The notes beneath the pieces were generated by a model. The model did no database searches and had not been told where the DNA came from. It saw nothing but the letters and a program-made list of their open reading frames with translations. 59,310 bases of DNA, from assembly GCA_021295785.1 (NCBI GenBank), contig JAGWBR010000010.1:1-59310 (forward strand), in the 5' to 3' direction. The stretch comes from Gemmatimonadota bacterium (GTDB taxonomy: Bacteria > Gemmatimonadota > Gemmatimonadetes > Palauibacterales > Palauibacteraceae). Shown one piece after another: positions 1 to 8,106 of the stretch. The translations under genes and the position numbers were made by a program. Within the stretch, counting starts at the first letter, position 1. Each line of letters opens with the position of its first letter.

Positions 1-576
1 TTCCCGTATCTGGCGAACGACCGGTTCCAGGCCGTGGACCTGCCGTACGGGGGCGGTGCGTTCTCGATGACCGTGCTCATTCCGCGCCAGGGTCTGAGCG
101 TTGACGACCTCGCGGCGTCTCTCGACGCGGCGCAGTGGGAGGAGGTCGTCTCCGGCTTGCACGACACCGGGCTTTCGTTCTTCCTGCCGCGCTTCCAGAT
201 GGATTACAAACGCAAGCTCAACGGCGACCTCGAGGCGCTCGGCATGGTCGACGCGTTCGACGATGCCGCGGATTTCACGAGACTCTCGCCCGTGGGCGTT
301 TCCATCTCCGAGGTGAGACAGAAGTCCTGGGTGGAGGTGAACGAAGAGGGCACCGAGGCGGCCGCCGCAACTTTGGTCGTGATAACCGTTAGCGCCCCTC
401 CTCAGGTTCGGGCCGACCGTCCCTTCCTCTTTTTCATCCGAGAGCGCCTCTCGGGCGCCATCCTCTTCGCCGGCAAGATCACGCACCCGGAGGTCGCTCA
501 TGGGGCCGGGAGGGCGGAATCGTTCCGGCGGAGGGCCGAGAACGAGAAGTCGAGTTGCGAACACACGCGCCCGTGA
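1..576 (+). CDS. Serpin family protease inhibitor, C-terminal part
   Basis: The frame is open from the first base, so the 5' part lies outside the window. What remains is the serpin C-terminal half: a strand motif SMTVLIPRQG, the helper segment SFFLPRFQMDYK, the hinge EEGTEAAAAT and the closing strand PFLFFIRERLSGAILFAGKI. The hinge carries the small residues needed for the loop to insert into the beta-sheet, so the protein looks like an inhibitory serpin. Counting back from the conserved PP of the reactive loop, P1-P1' would be Val-Ser, with a loop one residue shorter than alpha-1-antitrypsin; a small hydrophobic P1 hints at an elastase-like target, which is inference. About 25 residues follow the usual serpin end. 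Location cannot be judged because the N-terminus is missing. Confidence 0.9.
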   Translation, partial: FPYLANDRFQAVDLPYGGGAFSMTVLIPRQGLSVDDLAASLDAAQWEEVVSGLHDTGLSFFLPRFQMDYKRKLNGDLEALGMVDAFDDAADFTRLSPVGVSISEVRQKSWVEVNEEGTEAAAATLVVITVSAPPQVRADRPFLFFIRERLSGAILFAGKITHPEVAHGAGRAESFRRRAENEKSSCEHTRP

Positions 577-601
577 GTTGAAGTCCGGCAGGGGTTAGCA
601 C

Positions 602-627
602 TCGCTGGGGCGCAAGTTCCCCAGCGA
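602..627. terminator. Hairpin after the serpin gene, possible terminator
   Basis: A perfect 9-bp inverted repeat, TCGCTGGGG and CCCCAGCGA, flanks an 8-base loop. It starts 25 bases after the serpin stop codon. There is no T-run after it, so it is not a classical intrinsic terminator, but it is strong and correctly placed to mark the end of the serpin transcript or to stabilise its 3' end. Confidence 0.4.
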
Positions 628-812
628 CCTGCGGACGAAGGACAGCCTCGGAGGGCACGGGAAAGACCGCACGCAAACCTGACCTCGGCGGGGCCGGGTG
701 TCAGCGATTACCATACTTGTACATTCAGACTCAAGTCCATCTGCTCCCCTCCCGGATCCCGCCAAGGGAGGACATTTCCAGATCGGTACGACAACACCGT
801 CTGGATAATGGG

Positions 813-842
813 TTGACAGAAACCGCGTTTCGGCGGCATTTT
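813..842 (+). promoter_or_regulatory. Possible promoter for the rpmF-fatty acid operon
   Basis: A perfect TTGACA stands at 813-818. A weak -10 (GCATTT or CATTTT) follows after 17-18 bases. A separate GATAAT at 804-809 could be the -10 of another promoter. This is the only intergenic gap ahead of the rpmF-plsX-fab genes, so a promoter is expected here, but the -10 match is poor. Confidence 0.3.
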
Positions 843-939
843 CGGACCGTGTTGTGCCATTTCGCCATTTGCGGCGAACCGACTCTCGCTGCCCCCCGGT
901 GGCGGAGTCCCCGACCCTCCAATCCAGCCAAGTGACGCC

Positions 940-1125
940 ATGGCCGTTCCGAAAAGACGCACTTCAAAGCAGCGCAAACGCAAGCGCCGCACCCATTATC
1001 GGGCCGCACCGACTCAAATCCAGGTGTGTGACCGCTGCGGCGATCCCAGGCGCCCTCACCGCGCCTGTCCCACCTGCGGGTTCTACGGCGATCGGCAGGT
1101 TGTTGCCGTTGGCGAAGAGTCCTGA
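940..1125 (+). CDS. rpmF: 50S ribosomal protein L32
   Basis: This is a component of the large ribosomal subunit. The 61-aa product has the usual L32 start MAVPKRRTSKQRKRKRR and a zinc ribbon formed by CDRCG and CPTCG (Cys residues about 30, 33, 43 and 46), so it is the zinc-binding (C+) form. Length is normal for the family. It heads a lipid synthesis cluster; rpmF-plsX linkage is widely conserved and couples ribosome and membrane synthesis. plsX begins 37 bases downstream. Confidence 0.97.
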   Translation: MAVPKRRTSKQRKRKRRTHYRAAPTQIQVCDRCGDPRRPHRACPTCGFYGDRQVVAVGEES

Positions 1126-1162
1126 GGCGGCGCTGAGGCATTAAGGGGACTGAGCGCAGAGA

Positions 1163-2170
1163 ATGTTCAGAGTAGCGCTGGATCTCCTGGGTGGGGACCA
1201 CGTTCCGTCGGGTCCGGCCGAAGGAGCCCGGGCCGCGCTGGAGGCCGGGCCGAGCGACCTGAGTTTGTTGCTGGTCGGCCCGGGATCGTACCGGCACAGG
1301 ATGCTGCGCCGGCTCCCCGCTGACCGGGTAAAGTGGATCGACGCCGAAGAACGCATTGATCCTGCCGACCCTCCTGCCAGGGCAGTCCGTAACCAGCCGA
1401 ACAGCACCATAGCCCGCGGTCTTGACGCCGTTCGCTCTGGCGAAGCCGACGCGTTCGTTTCCGCCGGTTCAACCGGAGCGATCATGGCCGCGTCGGTCAT
1501 CAAGTTGGGCGTGCTGCCCGGGATCAAGCGGCCGCCCGTCGGGGCGATGTTCCCGACCATGACCGGTCGCACGCTGGTGCTGGACGTGGGCGCGCATGTC
1601 CCCCACAAGCGGGAACGCCACCGGCGGGAGCGGTTCCTGCAACTGGCGCACCTCGGCAAGCTCTACCTGAAGTCCCAGTGGACCGAACCGGGTTCGCCCA
1701 GGCGGCGTCCCCGTGTCGGCCTGCTCAACATCGGCGAAGAATCCCGGGCCGGCGGTCCGTTGCACAAGATTCACGAGCTGCTCACGCGGGATTCCCTGAT
1801 CCGGTTTGTCGGGAACGTTGAAGGGAACGAGATCGTCAACGGCAAGTGCGACGTGCTCCTGTGCGACGGTTTCGTGGGCAACATCCTATTGAAATTCTAC
1901 GAATCGGCTTTCGGGTTCCTGGAGCAGCAGCTGCGCAGCGAAGGGCTGAAGTACGAGCTTCCCAAGAGGGTCGGCGAGATCATGGATTACACTACATACG
2001 GCGGTGTGCCGCTCCTCGGAGTGAACGGCGTAAGCGTCGTATGCCACGGTGCGTCGCCGCCCCGCGCCATCGGGAACGGGATCGCGGCCGCGCACAGGTG
2101 TTGCCGGGGCGGAATGGTCCGCCGCATGCGGAAAGGACTCCTCAGGCTCTCCTCCAAAGTGCGTTCCTGA
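1163..2170 (+). CDS. plsX: Phosphate acyltransferase PlsX
   Basis: PlsX converts acyl-ACP and phosphate to acyl-phosphate, the acyl donor for PlsY in phospholipid synthesis; it is a peripheral membrane enzyme. The 335-aa protein shows the family landmarks ALDLLGGDHVPSGPAEGA at the N-terminus, SAGSTGAIMAAS, LVLDVGAHV, GLLNIGEES, VGNVEGNEI, CDGFVGNILLK and PLLGVNGVSVVCHGAS. After DVGAHV there is a basic insertion (KRERHRRER) of roughly five residues relative to PlsX proteins I can recall. The usual plsX-fabH-fabD order is not kept: fabD follows directly after 42 bases. Confidence 0.95.
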   Translation: MFRVALDLLGGDHVPSGPAEGARAALEAGPSDLSLLLVGPGSYRHRMLRRLPADRVKWIDAEERIDPADPPARAVRNQPNSTIARGLDAVRSGEADAFVSAGSTGAIMAASVIKLGVLPGIKRPPVGAMFPTMTGRTLVLDVGAHVPHKRERHRRERFLQLAHLGKLYLKSQWTEPGSPRRRPRVGLLNIGEESRAGGPLHKIHELLTRDSLIRFVGNVEGNEIVNGKCDVLLCDGFVGNILLKFYESAFGFLEQQLRSEGLKYELPKRVGEIMDYTTYGGVPLLGVNGVSVVCHGASPPRAIGNGIAAAHRCCRGGMVRRMRKGLLRLSSKVRS

Positions 2171-2212
2171 CCGAAGGAGTCAGGAAGCTCCGTTGCGAAT
2201 GTTCGGGCCCAC

Positions 2213-3148
2213 ATGAACGCAGCGGCCATTCTGTTGCCGGGGCAGGGGTCTCAGTTTGTCGGCATGGGGCTCGACCTTGCCGAGACGGACGGTGCCATCC
2301 GCGACCTCTATCTCCAGGCCGACGATCTCTTGGAAACCAAGCTCAGCCGCCTTTGCTGGGAGGGACCGGAAGAAGAACTTCGGGCTACCGAAAACGCCCA
2401 ACCGGCGATCCTGCTGCATTCATACGCGGTGTGGCGTCTGATCGGCGATTCCTGCCCGGCGACCGTCCTGTCGGGCCATTCGCTGGGCGAGTTTACCGCC
2501 CATCTGCTGGCAGGGACCTTCGACTTTGAGACGGCCCTCGGGATCGTGCGCAGCAGAGGCTGCCTCATGGCCCGGGCCGGGCGAAAACGGCCGGGAACGA
2601 TGCAGGCCGTGATGGGGATCGATTCGGAAGAAGTGAAGGATCTGTGCGCCGAGGTCACCGCGAGCCTTGGGGGGCCCGTGGTGGTCGCCGCAAACCTGAA
2701 CGCCCATAACCAGACTGCGATCAGCGGTGACGTGGAGGCGGTTGAGGCAGCGGGGCAGCGGGCCGGGGCGCTCGGAGCGAGGGTCGTGCCGCTGAAAGTG
2801 AGCGGGGCATTCCACTCACCGCTCATGGAGGAGACCCGCGACCGTTTTGCCGGCGTCCTGGCCGGCGCGAACATCGCCGATCCCGAGGTGCCGGTTGTCG
2901 CCAACGCCACGGCGGATCCGGTGTGGGACGCCGCGACCGCCAAAGACACGCTGGTCCGCCAGTTGACCTCTCCGGTGCGGTGGACCGAGGTGCTGGACCG
3001 CATGTCGTCGGGGTGGCGGCCCGAAGCCTGGCTGGAGCTCGGTCCCGGGAAAGTGCTTGCGGGGCTGGCCCGCCGCTGGGACCGCCGCGTCAGAGTGCGA
3101 TCGATCGGTGACGCCGACGGCATTGACCGGTTTCTGGCCGCCGCATGA
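2213..3148 (+). CDS. fabD: Malonyl-CoA:ACP transacylase
   Basis: FabD loads malonyl groups from malonyl-CoA onto acyl carrier protein for type II fatty acid synthesis in the cytoplasm. The 311-aa protein has the oxyanion motif PGQGSQFVGMG near residue 10, the nucleophilic serine in GHSLGEFTA near residue 90, the AFHSPLM segment holding the catalytic histidine, and the closing QLTSPVRW motif. The length is typical. Its stop overlaps the fabG start as ATGA, which indicates translational coupling. Confidence 0.97.
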   Translation: MNAAAILLPGQGSQFVGMGLDLAETDGAIRDLYLQADDLLETKLSRLCWEGPEEELRATENAQPAILLHSYAVWRLIGDSCPATVLSGHSLGEFTAHLLAGTFDFETALGIVRSRGCLMARAGRKRPGTMQAVMGIDSEEVKDLCAEVTASLGGPVVVAANLNAHNQTAISGDVEAVEAAGQRAGALGARVVPLKVSGAFHSPLMEETRDRFAGVLAGANIADPEVPVVANATADPVWDAATAKDTLVRQLTSPVRWTEVLDRMSSGWRPEAWLELGPGKVLAGLARRWDRRVRVRSIGDADGIDRFLAAA

Positions 3149-3866
3149 GTGAGCTTGCCGGTCAGTCCGCCCTGGTCACCGGCGCGACCCGCGGGATCGG
3201 CTTTGCGACCGCGCGTCAGCTGGCCGACGCGGGGGCTCGGGGTTGGGGGGGGGGGCCCCCGGCCCCGCGCCGCGGCGCGGCGGGGGGCGCCCGCCCCCGA
3301 AACGCGAGCCCCCGCGTCAGCCAGCTGACGCGCGGTCGCAAGGCCGATCCCGCGGGTCGCCCCGGTGACCAGGGCGGACTGGCCGGAACGCGGGCATCAC
3401 GCGGGACAACGTCCTCATGAGGTTGTCTGACCAGCAGTGGGAAGAGGTTCTGCGCACGAATCTGTCGGGTGCGTTCTTCCTGATCAGGGCCGTTTCAAGG
3501 GGTATGATGAAACGCCGCAGCGGCCGAATCATCAACGTGGGCAGCGTGGTGGGCTTGACCGGGAACCGCGGACAGGCCAACTATGCGGCCGCAAAGGCGG
3601 GCTTGGTGGGCCTGACCAAGAGCGTGGCCCAGGAGCTGGCGGGCCGCCACGTACTGGTGAATGCGGTCGCGCCGGGCTTCGTGGAGACGGACATGACCGC
3701 CGACCTGCCCGAGGCGGCGCGGAGCAGCCTGGAGGCGTCGATTCCGCTGGGCCGCCTGGGGTCGACGGATGACGTTGCCGCGGTAGTGAAATTCCTGGCC
3801 GGTCCGGGTGCTTCGTACATCACCGGCCAGACGTTGGTGGTGGATGGCGGGATGGTAATGCGGTAG
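3145..3866 (+). pseudogene. fabG: 3-oxoacyl-ACP reductase, interrupted by an inverted duplication
   Basis: FabG reduces 3-oxoacyl-ACP with NADPH in fatty acid elongation. The first ~32 codons read correctly through the TGATRGIG cofactor motif. Real FabG sequence then stops, and is regained at 3387 with NAGITRDNVLM, followed by the catalytic GSVVG serine region, YAAAK (Tyr and Lys) and the C-terminal VDGG. About 147 bases in between are not FabG: they comprise a poly-G tract and a reverse-complement copy of the gene's own 5' end. Roughly 55 codons of the real gene are missing and the two halves are in different frames. Since fabG is normally essential, and the context is an intact fab operon, a local sequence error is more likely than true loss. 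Confidence 0.85.
3158..3386. repeat. 82-bp foldback inverted repeat with poly-G centre inside fabG
   Basis: Bases 3158-3239 and 3305-3386 are reverse complements over 82 positions with four mismatches (about 95 percent). The 65-base centre is extremely G/C-rich, starts with a run of 11 G (3245-3255) and contains further small palindromes such as GCGCCGCGGCGC. The left arm is genuine fabG coding sequence; the right arm ends exactly where FabG homology resumes. No transposase, target duplication or other mobile-element sign is present, so a foldback read or assembly join is the simplest explanation. Confidence 0.9.
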
Positions 3867-4018
3867 TGGGGCAGCAATGCATTAACGGAGCAGTAACCCA
3901 GACGCAGTGCAGTGGCGGTAACCAGGCGATTGGCGGTTGATCGGCGATCGACTGGCGACGGACCGGCGATACCATCAGACTGCAACAGATAATTCAGAAT
4001 CAACCGGAGGGTGGACAC

Positions 4019-4270
4019 ATGGCTGACGGAGCGGCAAGGGTTAAGGAGATCATCGCGTCGGAACTGGGAGTTGAGATTGAGAAAGTCACCGACGACGCGA
4101 GTTTCGTCGATGACCTGGGTGCCGACTCGCTCGACACGGTCGAGCTGGTGATGACGTTCGAGGAGGAATGGGAAGTCGGCATTCCCGACGCCGATGCCGA
4201 GAAGATGCAAACCGTCAGGCAGGCAGTGGAATACCTGCGGGGCGCCGGCTGCTTTGACAACGACGGCTGA
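4019..4270 (+). CDS. acpP: Acyl carrier protein
   Basis: ACP carries growing acyl chains on a phosphopantetheine arm and supplies fatty acid, lipid A and phospholipid synthesis. The 83-aa acidic protein has the modification motif [14 protein letters not shown] with the attachment serine near residue 39. A strong GGAGGG ribosome binding site lies 8 bases before the ATG. The 152-base gap after fabG has no gene; it contains an imperfect palindrome near 3937-3953 and a GATAAT at 3988-3993 that could be the -10 of a separate acpP promoter, though no good -35 is seen. Confidence 0.97.
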   Translation: MADGAARVKEIIASELGVEIEKVTDDASFVDDLGADSLDTVELVMTFEEEWEVGIPDADAEKMQTVRQAVEYLRGAGCFDNDG

Positions 4271-5517
4271 TGAACCGTCGTGTTGTAATCACAGGCATGG
4301 GTCTTGTCACGCCGGTGGGGAACAACACCGAATCGGCGTGGAAGGCCATGCTGGACGGAACCTCCGGCGGCGGCCGCATCACGCAATTCGACACCAGCGA
4401 TTATGACGTACGGATAGCCTGCGAGGTCAAGGGATTCGATCCGCTCGCGTTCATGGGCCGGAAAGAGTCCCGTCGCACCGACAGGTACCTTCAATTGTCG
4501 ATCGCGGCGGCCGCCGAGGCCATGCAGAATGCAGGCTTGGAGGGCGGGTTCGAGGGCGAACAGGCTGACCGGGCCGGCGTGATCATGGGTGTGGGCATCG
4601 GCGGGCTGCCGCTGCTGGAACGCCAGCACATCCGCCTGCGGGATTTGGGACCGGACCGTGTATCGCCTTTCTTCATCCCGATGTTCATTCCAGACATGAC
4701 CGCGGGTTTGATTTCCATCCGGTTCAACGCCCGGGGGCCGAATTTCTCGACTGTGTCGGCCTGTGCGTCGAGCGGTCACGCCCTGGGGATGGCGCTCAAT
4801 TCGATCAGGCACGGCGAAACCGACATCATGATCAGCGGGGGCGCCGAGTCGGTGGTTACGCCGCTTGCGGTGGCCGGTTTCGCCAACATGAAGGCCCTCT
4901 CCAGGAGGAACGACGAACCGCTCACGGCGTCCCGGCCGTTCTGCAGGACCCGCAACGGGTTTGTGATCGGCGAAGGGGCCGGGGTCATGGTTCTGGAATC
5001 TCTTGAATCGGCCATGGACCGGGGGGCCGAGATTCTGGGCGAGTTGGCCGGGTTTGGCCAGACCGGAGACGCGCACCACATCACCGCCCCGCCGCCGGAC
5101 GGAGTCGGGGCACAGGGCGCGATGGTGAGGGCGATCAAAGATGCCGGGCTGGCCCACGAAGACATTGACTACATCAACGCGCACGGCACTTCTACGCCTG
5201 CCAACGATGTCTCCGAGACCGTCGCGGTCAAGGCGGTCTTCGGCGAACATGCCCGCGACCTCGTGGTCGGTTCCACCAAGTCGATGGTGGGGCACACGCT
5301 CGGCGCGGCGGGGGCGATCGAGGGCGGTGTGTGCGTGCTGGCGGCTCGGGACGGGATGATCCCCCCGACCATCAACCTCCACGAGGCTGACCCCGAGTGC
5401 GATCTTCAGTACGCTCACGGGGGCGCGATCCAGCGGCCCGTGAGGGCGACCCTTTCCAACTCGTTCGGGTTTGGCGGGCACAATGCCTGCCTGGTATTCA
5501 AGCGTTGGGACGAGTGA
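4270..5517 (+). CDS. fabF: 3-oxoacyl-ACP synthase II
   Basis: FabF condenses malonyl-ACP with acyl-ACP to elongate fatty acids. The 415-aa protein has the thiolase-fold Cys-His-His triad: the cysteine in VSACASSGHAL, the first histidine in NAHGTSTPANDVSET and the second in KSMVGHTLGAAGAIEG. The N-terminus RRVVITGMGLVTPVG is typical of KAS II. The ATG shares one base with the acpP stop codon, the common acpP-fabF arrangement. With no fabH in the cluster, initiation of fatty acid synthesis must be supplied from elsewhere in the genome. Confidence 0.96.
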   Translation: MNRRVVITGMGLVTPVGNNTESAWKAMLDGTSGGGRITQFDTSDYDVRIACEVKGFDPLAFMGRKESRRTDRYLQLSIAAAAEAMQNAGLEGGFEGEQADRAGVIMGVGIGGLPLLERQHIRLRDLGPDRVSPFFIPMFIPDMTAGLISIRFNARGPNFSTVSACASSGHALGMALNSIRHGETDIMISGGAESVVTPLAVAGFANMKALSRRNDEPLTASRPFCRTRNGFVIGEGAGVMVLESLESAMDRGAEILGELAGFGQTGDAHHITAPPPDGVGAQGAMVRAIKDAGLAHEDIDYINAHGTSTPANDVSETVAVKAVFGEHARDLVVGSTKSMVGHTLGAAGAIEGGVCVLAARDGMIPPTINLHEADPECDLQYAHGGAIQRPVRATLSNSFGFGGHNACLVFKRWDE

Positions 5518-5542
5518 CGACCACGGTGAGACGAGGCTACGC

Positions 5543-5968
5543 GTGACTGCGGAAAAGACACCACAGAACAAGATCCTGATGTTGATGGGGTCCGAGTCGG
5601 ACCGCGAAATCATGGAAAAGGGCGCCCAGGTCCTGCGGGGCCACGGCTGCGACGTGACGCTCAAGGTCAGCTCCGCGCACCGCCAACCCGACCGGACGGC
5701 GGCATTCGCCAAGGGAGCCGAAGAAGCCGGGTACTCAGTGGTCATCTGCGGGGCCGGGCTGTCCGCCGCCCTGCCGGGAGTGGTTGCGGCGCACACCCAC
5801 CTGCCGGTGATCGGCGTGCCGATCAGCGCCGGTACCCTTGGCGGTCTGGATGCGCTGCTGGCGTGTGCCCAGATGCCGCCGGGCGTGCCGGTGGCGACGG
5901 TCGGCATCGACAACGCCAAGAACGCGGCGCACATCGCCTTGCGGATACTCGGCCTCAGCGGCGGGTAG
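5543..5968 (+). CDS. purE: N5-carboxyaminoimidazole ribonucleotide mutase PurE
   Basis: PurE moves the carboxyl group to carbon 4 of the imidazole ring in purine synthesis. The sequence shows ILMLMGSESDREIM, the SSAHRQPDR loop, CGAGLSAALPGVVAAHTHLPVIGVP and the MPPGVPVATVGID segment, matching PurE from end to end in about 141 residues. A GTG at 5543 is chosen because homology begins just after it; an upstream ATG at 5471 would lie inside fabF. The usual partner purK is not next to it. Confidence 0.9.
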   Translation: MTAEKTPQNKILMLMGSESDREIMEKGAQVLRGHGCDVTLKVSSAHRQPDRTAAFAKGAEEAGYSVVICGAGLSAALPGVVAAHTHLPVIGVPISAGTLGGLDALLACAQMPPGVPVATVGIDNAKNAAHIALRILGLSGG

Positions 5969-6018
5969 ACCGACACAGGCCGGTTCTCAGCCGGACTTGA
6001 GCGGGACTTGAGCGGGAT

Positions 6019-6528
6019 TTGAGCACGGGAGCTTTTCGGACAGGAATCGGGTACGACTCGCACCGTTTCGACGCGGCCAGGAAGCTGCGTCTGGGCGGTG
6101 TGACCATCCCGGGTGTGCCGGGACTGGCCGGACACTCCGACGGTGATGCGATCTGCCACGCTGTGACCGATGCCATCCTGGGGGCCGCCGGACTGGGCGA
6201 CATCGGGGGCATGTTTCCAGACACCGATCCTGCCCACAAGAACGCCGATTCGCTGGAAATGCTACGCGCGGCCCGGGAGAGGCTGGCAGCTGCCGGTTGG
6301 CGGGTCGTCAACGTTGACGCGGCCATAGTGGCCGAGCGCCCCAGGATCGCCCCCCACCGGGAGGCGATGATCCGGACCCTGGCCCCGGTCCTGGGCGTTG
6401 ATCGTTCGGGCATTTCCCTGAAGGGAACGACCAACGAGGGCATGGGGTGGATCGGACGCGGCGAAGGAATCGCCGTCATGGCTGTAGCGACGGTGTCGCG
6501 GCCGGTTGACGCGAATTCTCGCGGCTAA
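6019..6528 (+). CDS. ispF: 2-C-methyl-D-erythritol 2,4-cyclodiphosphate synthase
   Basis: IspF forms the cyclic diphosphate in the MEP route to isoprenoids. The 169-aa protein opens with GIGYDSHRF, which supplies metal ligands Asp and His, and has the AGHSDGDAICHAVTDAILGA and GDIGGMFPDTD motifs followed by KGTTNEGMGWIGRGEGIA. The start is a TTG just before the conserved N-terminus; no ATG or GTG fits better. ispD, often adjacent or fused, is absent here. Confidence 0.94.
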   Translation: MSTGAFRTGIGYDSHRFDAARKLRLGGVTIPGVPGLAGHSDGDAICHAVTDAILGAAGLGDIGGMFPDTDPAHKNADSLEMLRAARERLAAAGWRVVNVDAAIVAERPRIAPHREAMIRTLAPVLGVDRSGISLKGTTNEGMGWIGRGEGIAVMAVATVSRPVDANSRG

Positions 6529-6559
6529 GGCATGGACGCAGGTGCCCGGAGAGCGTGAA

Positions 6560-7201
6560 ATGGAGGCGGCGCTCGAGCTGTTGCTCTCGCTGCCGTCGTG
6601 GCTGGTTTACTCTGGAATCGGGCTCGGGACGGCCCTCGAAAACGTGTTTCCGCCCGTGCCTTCCGACACGTTTGTGCTGGTGGGCGCGGTCCTGGCTGAC
6701 CGGGGTTCAACACTCAACGCCGTGGTAATCGTTCTCTCGGCCTGGCTCTGCAACGTGGCCGGCGCCATGTGGGTGTTCAGTGCGGCGCGCCGCAAGGGAC
6801 CTGCCGCGTTCCGGGGCCGTTTCGGGCGCCGCCTTCTCAGGCGCCACCAGTTCGCCCAGGTCCAGAAGTTTTACGACAAGTACGGCATGGCGGCTGTGTT
6901 CGTATCCCGCTTCCTGCCGGTGCTGCGGGTGATCGTGCCGGCGTTCGCGGGCTTCACCGGAATCAGCCCGGTTCGGACCCTCGTCACCGTGAGCGTCGCG
7001 TCGCTCCTGTGGATGACCGGAATGGTAATTGCCGGGACCCTGGCCTCCCAGAACGTGGAGCCGGTCGTGGCGGCCCTGCAGCGCACGAATACGAGCCTGT
7101 TGGTCGTGGCGGGTGTACTGGCCGCCGCGCTCGCGTGGTGGTGGTTCCGCACCCGCCGCCGAAGCGGCGGACCCCGGTCGGGTGTCCGCGAGTCCCCCTG
7201 A
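6560..7201 (+). CDS. DedA family membrane protein
   Basis: DedA (SNARE-associated, VTT domain) proteins are inner-membrane proteins linked to lipid carrier recycling and membrane potential upkeep. The 213-aa product has several hydrophobic segments, an early ENVFPPVPSDTFVLVGA motif with the acidic and proline residues typical of the family, and the signature RFLPVLRVIVPAFAGFTGIS with the conserved arginines. A last membrane span precedes a short basic tail. The ATG at 6560 is preferred over the upstream TTG because it places the start just ahead of the first hydrophobic segment. Confidence 0.9.
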   Translation: MEAALELLLSLPSWLVYSGIGLGTALENVFPPVPSDTFVLVGAVLADRGSTLNAVVIVLSAWLCNVAGAMWVFSAARRKGPAAFRGRFGRRLLRRHQFAQVQKFYDKYGMAAVFVSRFLPVLRVIVPAFAGFTGISPVRTLVTVSVASLLWMTGMVIAGTLASQNVEPVVAALQRTNTSLLVVAGVLAAALAWWWFRTRRRSGGPRSGVRESP

Positions 7202-8106
7202 ATTGACGGCTGACGACCAGTCGGCGCGCCAGTACCGGTTGGAGCAGTTCGCTGACCACGTGCGGCTGGAGCGGGGCCTGTCGGACCGGACGGTGGAGGC
7301 GTACGGAAGGGACATGGCCCGGTTCGCGAGGTTCGCGGTCCGCAGCGGGGCAGCCCGGCCCGACGGTGTGGATTACGGGATGCTGCGGGACCACGTGGCG
7401 GAGCTGTCGGGCGTTGGCTTGGCGGCGTCCAGTGTTCGGCGAGCCGTTTCCTGCCTGCGCGGTTATTTCAGGTTCTTGGTCGAAGAGGGTCACCTGGACA
7501 CCGACCCCAGCGAGCCCCTGGAAACCCCGCGGGTGCCCCGCCATCTGCCCGAGGTGCTCTCGCTCGACGAGGTAAACCAACTCTCGGCCGCCGCCGCCCG
7601 GGCCAGGTCTCCCCTCGGCGAACGCAACCACGCGCTCCTGGAGACGCTGTACGGATGCGGTCTCCGGGTGTCTGAACTGTGCGGGCTGGACCTGCTCGAC
7701 CTGCGGCTGCTGGACGAAGGGCTGGTAAGTGTCGAAGGGAAGGGCTCCAAACAGCGTTTCGTCCCGATCGGACCCGGTGCCAATTCAGCGCTCGGGGACT
7801 ACGTTGAGCACCGGCGGTGCGAGCTTGGCCGGGGGGAGGGAGCTGGCGCGGTGTTTCTCAACCTCAGGGGGAGGCGCCGTCTGGAAGCTGTTAAGGGGTT
7901 GGGCGCGGGCGGCAGGAATTGACCGTCGCATCAGCCCGCACACGATGCGGCACACGTTCGCCACGCACCTGCTGGAACGAGGGGCCGATCTGGTTTCGGT
8001 ACAGGAGATGCTCGGGCACGAGGACATTGCCACAACAGAGATCTACACGCACGTCAGCCTCACCCACATCCGTGAGGAACACCGCCGGTACCATCCGCGC
8101 GGGTAG
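7182..8106 (+). pseudogene. Tyrosine recombinase XerC/XerD type, frameshifted
   Basis: Xer recombinases resolve chromosome dimers at dif. The N-terminal SAM-like core-binding domain (FADHVRLERGLSDRTVEAYGRDMARFARF) and the first catalytic residues (Arg in GCGLRVSELCGL, Lys in [10 protein letters not shown]) read in one frame until about 7870. The rest, with [21 protein letters not shown] (His and nucleophile Tyr), reads in another frame from about 7873. Around the GGGGG at 7867-7871 about five codons plus a non-multiple of three appear lost between the strand VFLNLRG and [15 protein letters not shown]. Every catalytic residue is still encoded, so either a sequencing deletion or recent decay is possible. 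The start is a GTG or the TTG at 7203. Confidence 0.85.

Larger units (their letters stand above)
577..939. other. Intergenic region upstream of rpmF
   Basis: No convincing gene is found in these 363 bases. The only open frames are short, have no family resemblance and lack ribosome binding sites. The region holds a 9-bp hairpin just after the serpin gene, a possible promoter in its middle, and a small TTCGCC/GGCGAA hairpin at 861-878 in what would be the rpmF leader. A yceD (DUF177) gene often precedes rpmF in other bacteria; none is visible here. Confidence 0.6.

Noticed and set aside
717-935. 72-codon plus-strand frame before rpmF, possible yceD
   Set aside because: It lacks the conserved C-terminal Cys motif of YceD, has no ribosome binding site and no family resemblance.
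3158-3386. Insertion element or MITE in fabG
   Set aside because: The arms are fabG sequence itself, there is no target duplication, and host sequence is lost rather than simply interrupted.
3145-3866. Two separate short-chain dehydrogenase genes
   Set aside because: The two parts complete each other as one FabG, and the material between them is an inverted copy of the first part.
4000-6237. Very long open frame on the minus strand
   Set aside because: It lies opposite acpP, fabF, purE and ispF, whose protein families are certain. High GC content keeps the opposite frame free of stops, and its translation has no recognisable motifs.
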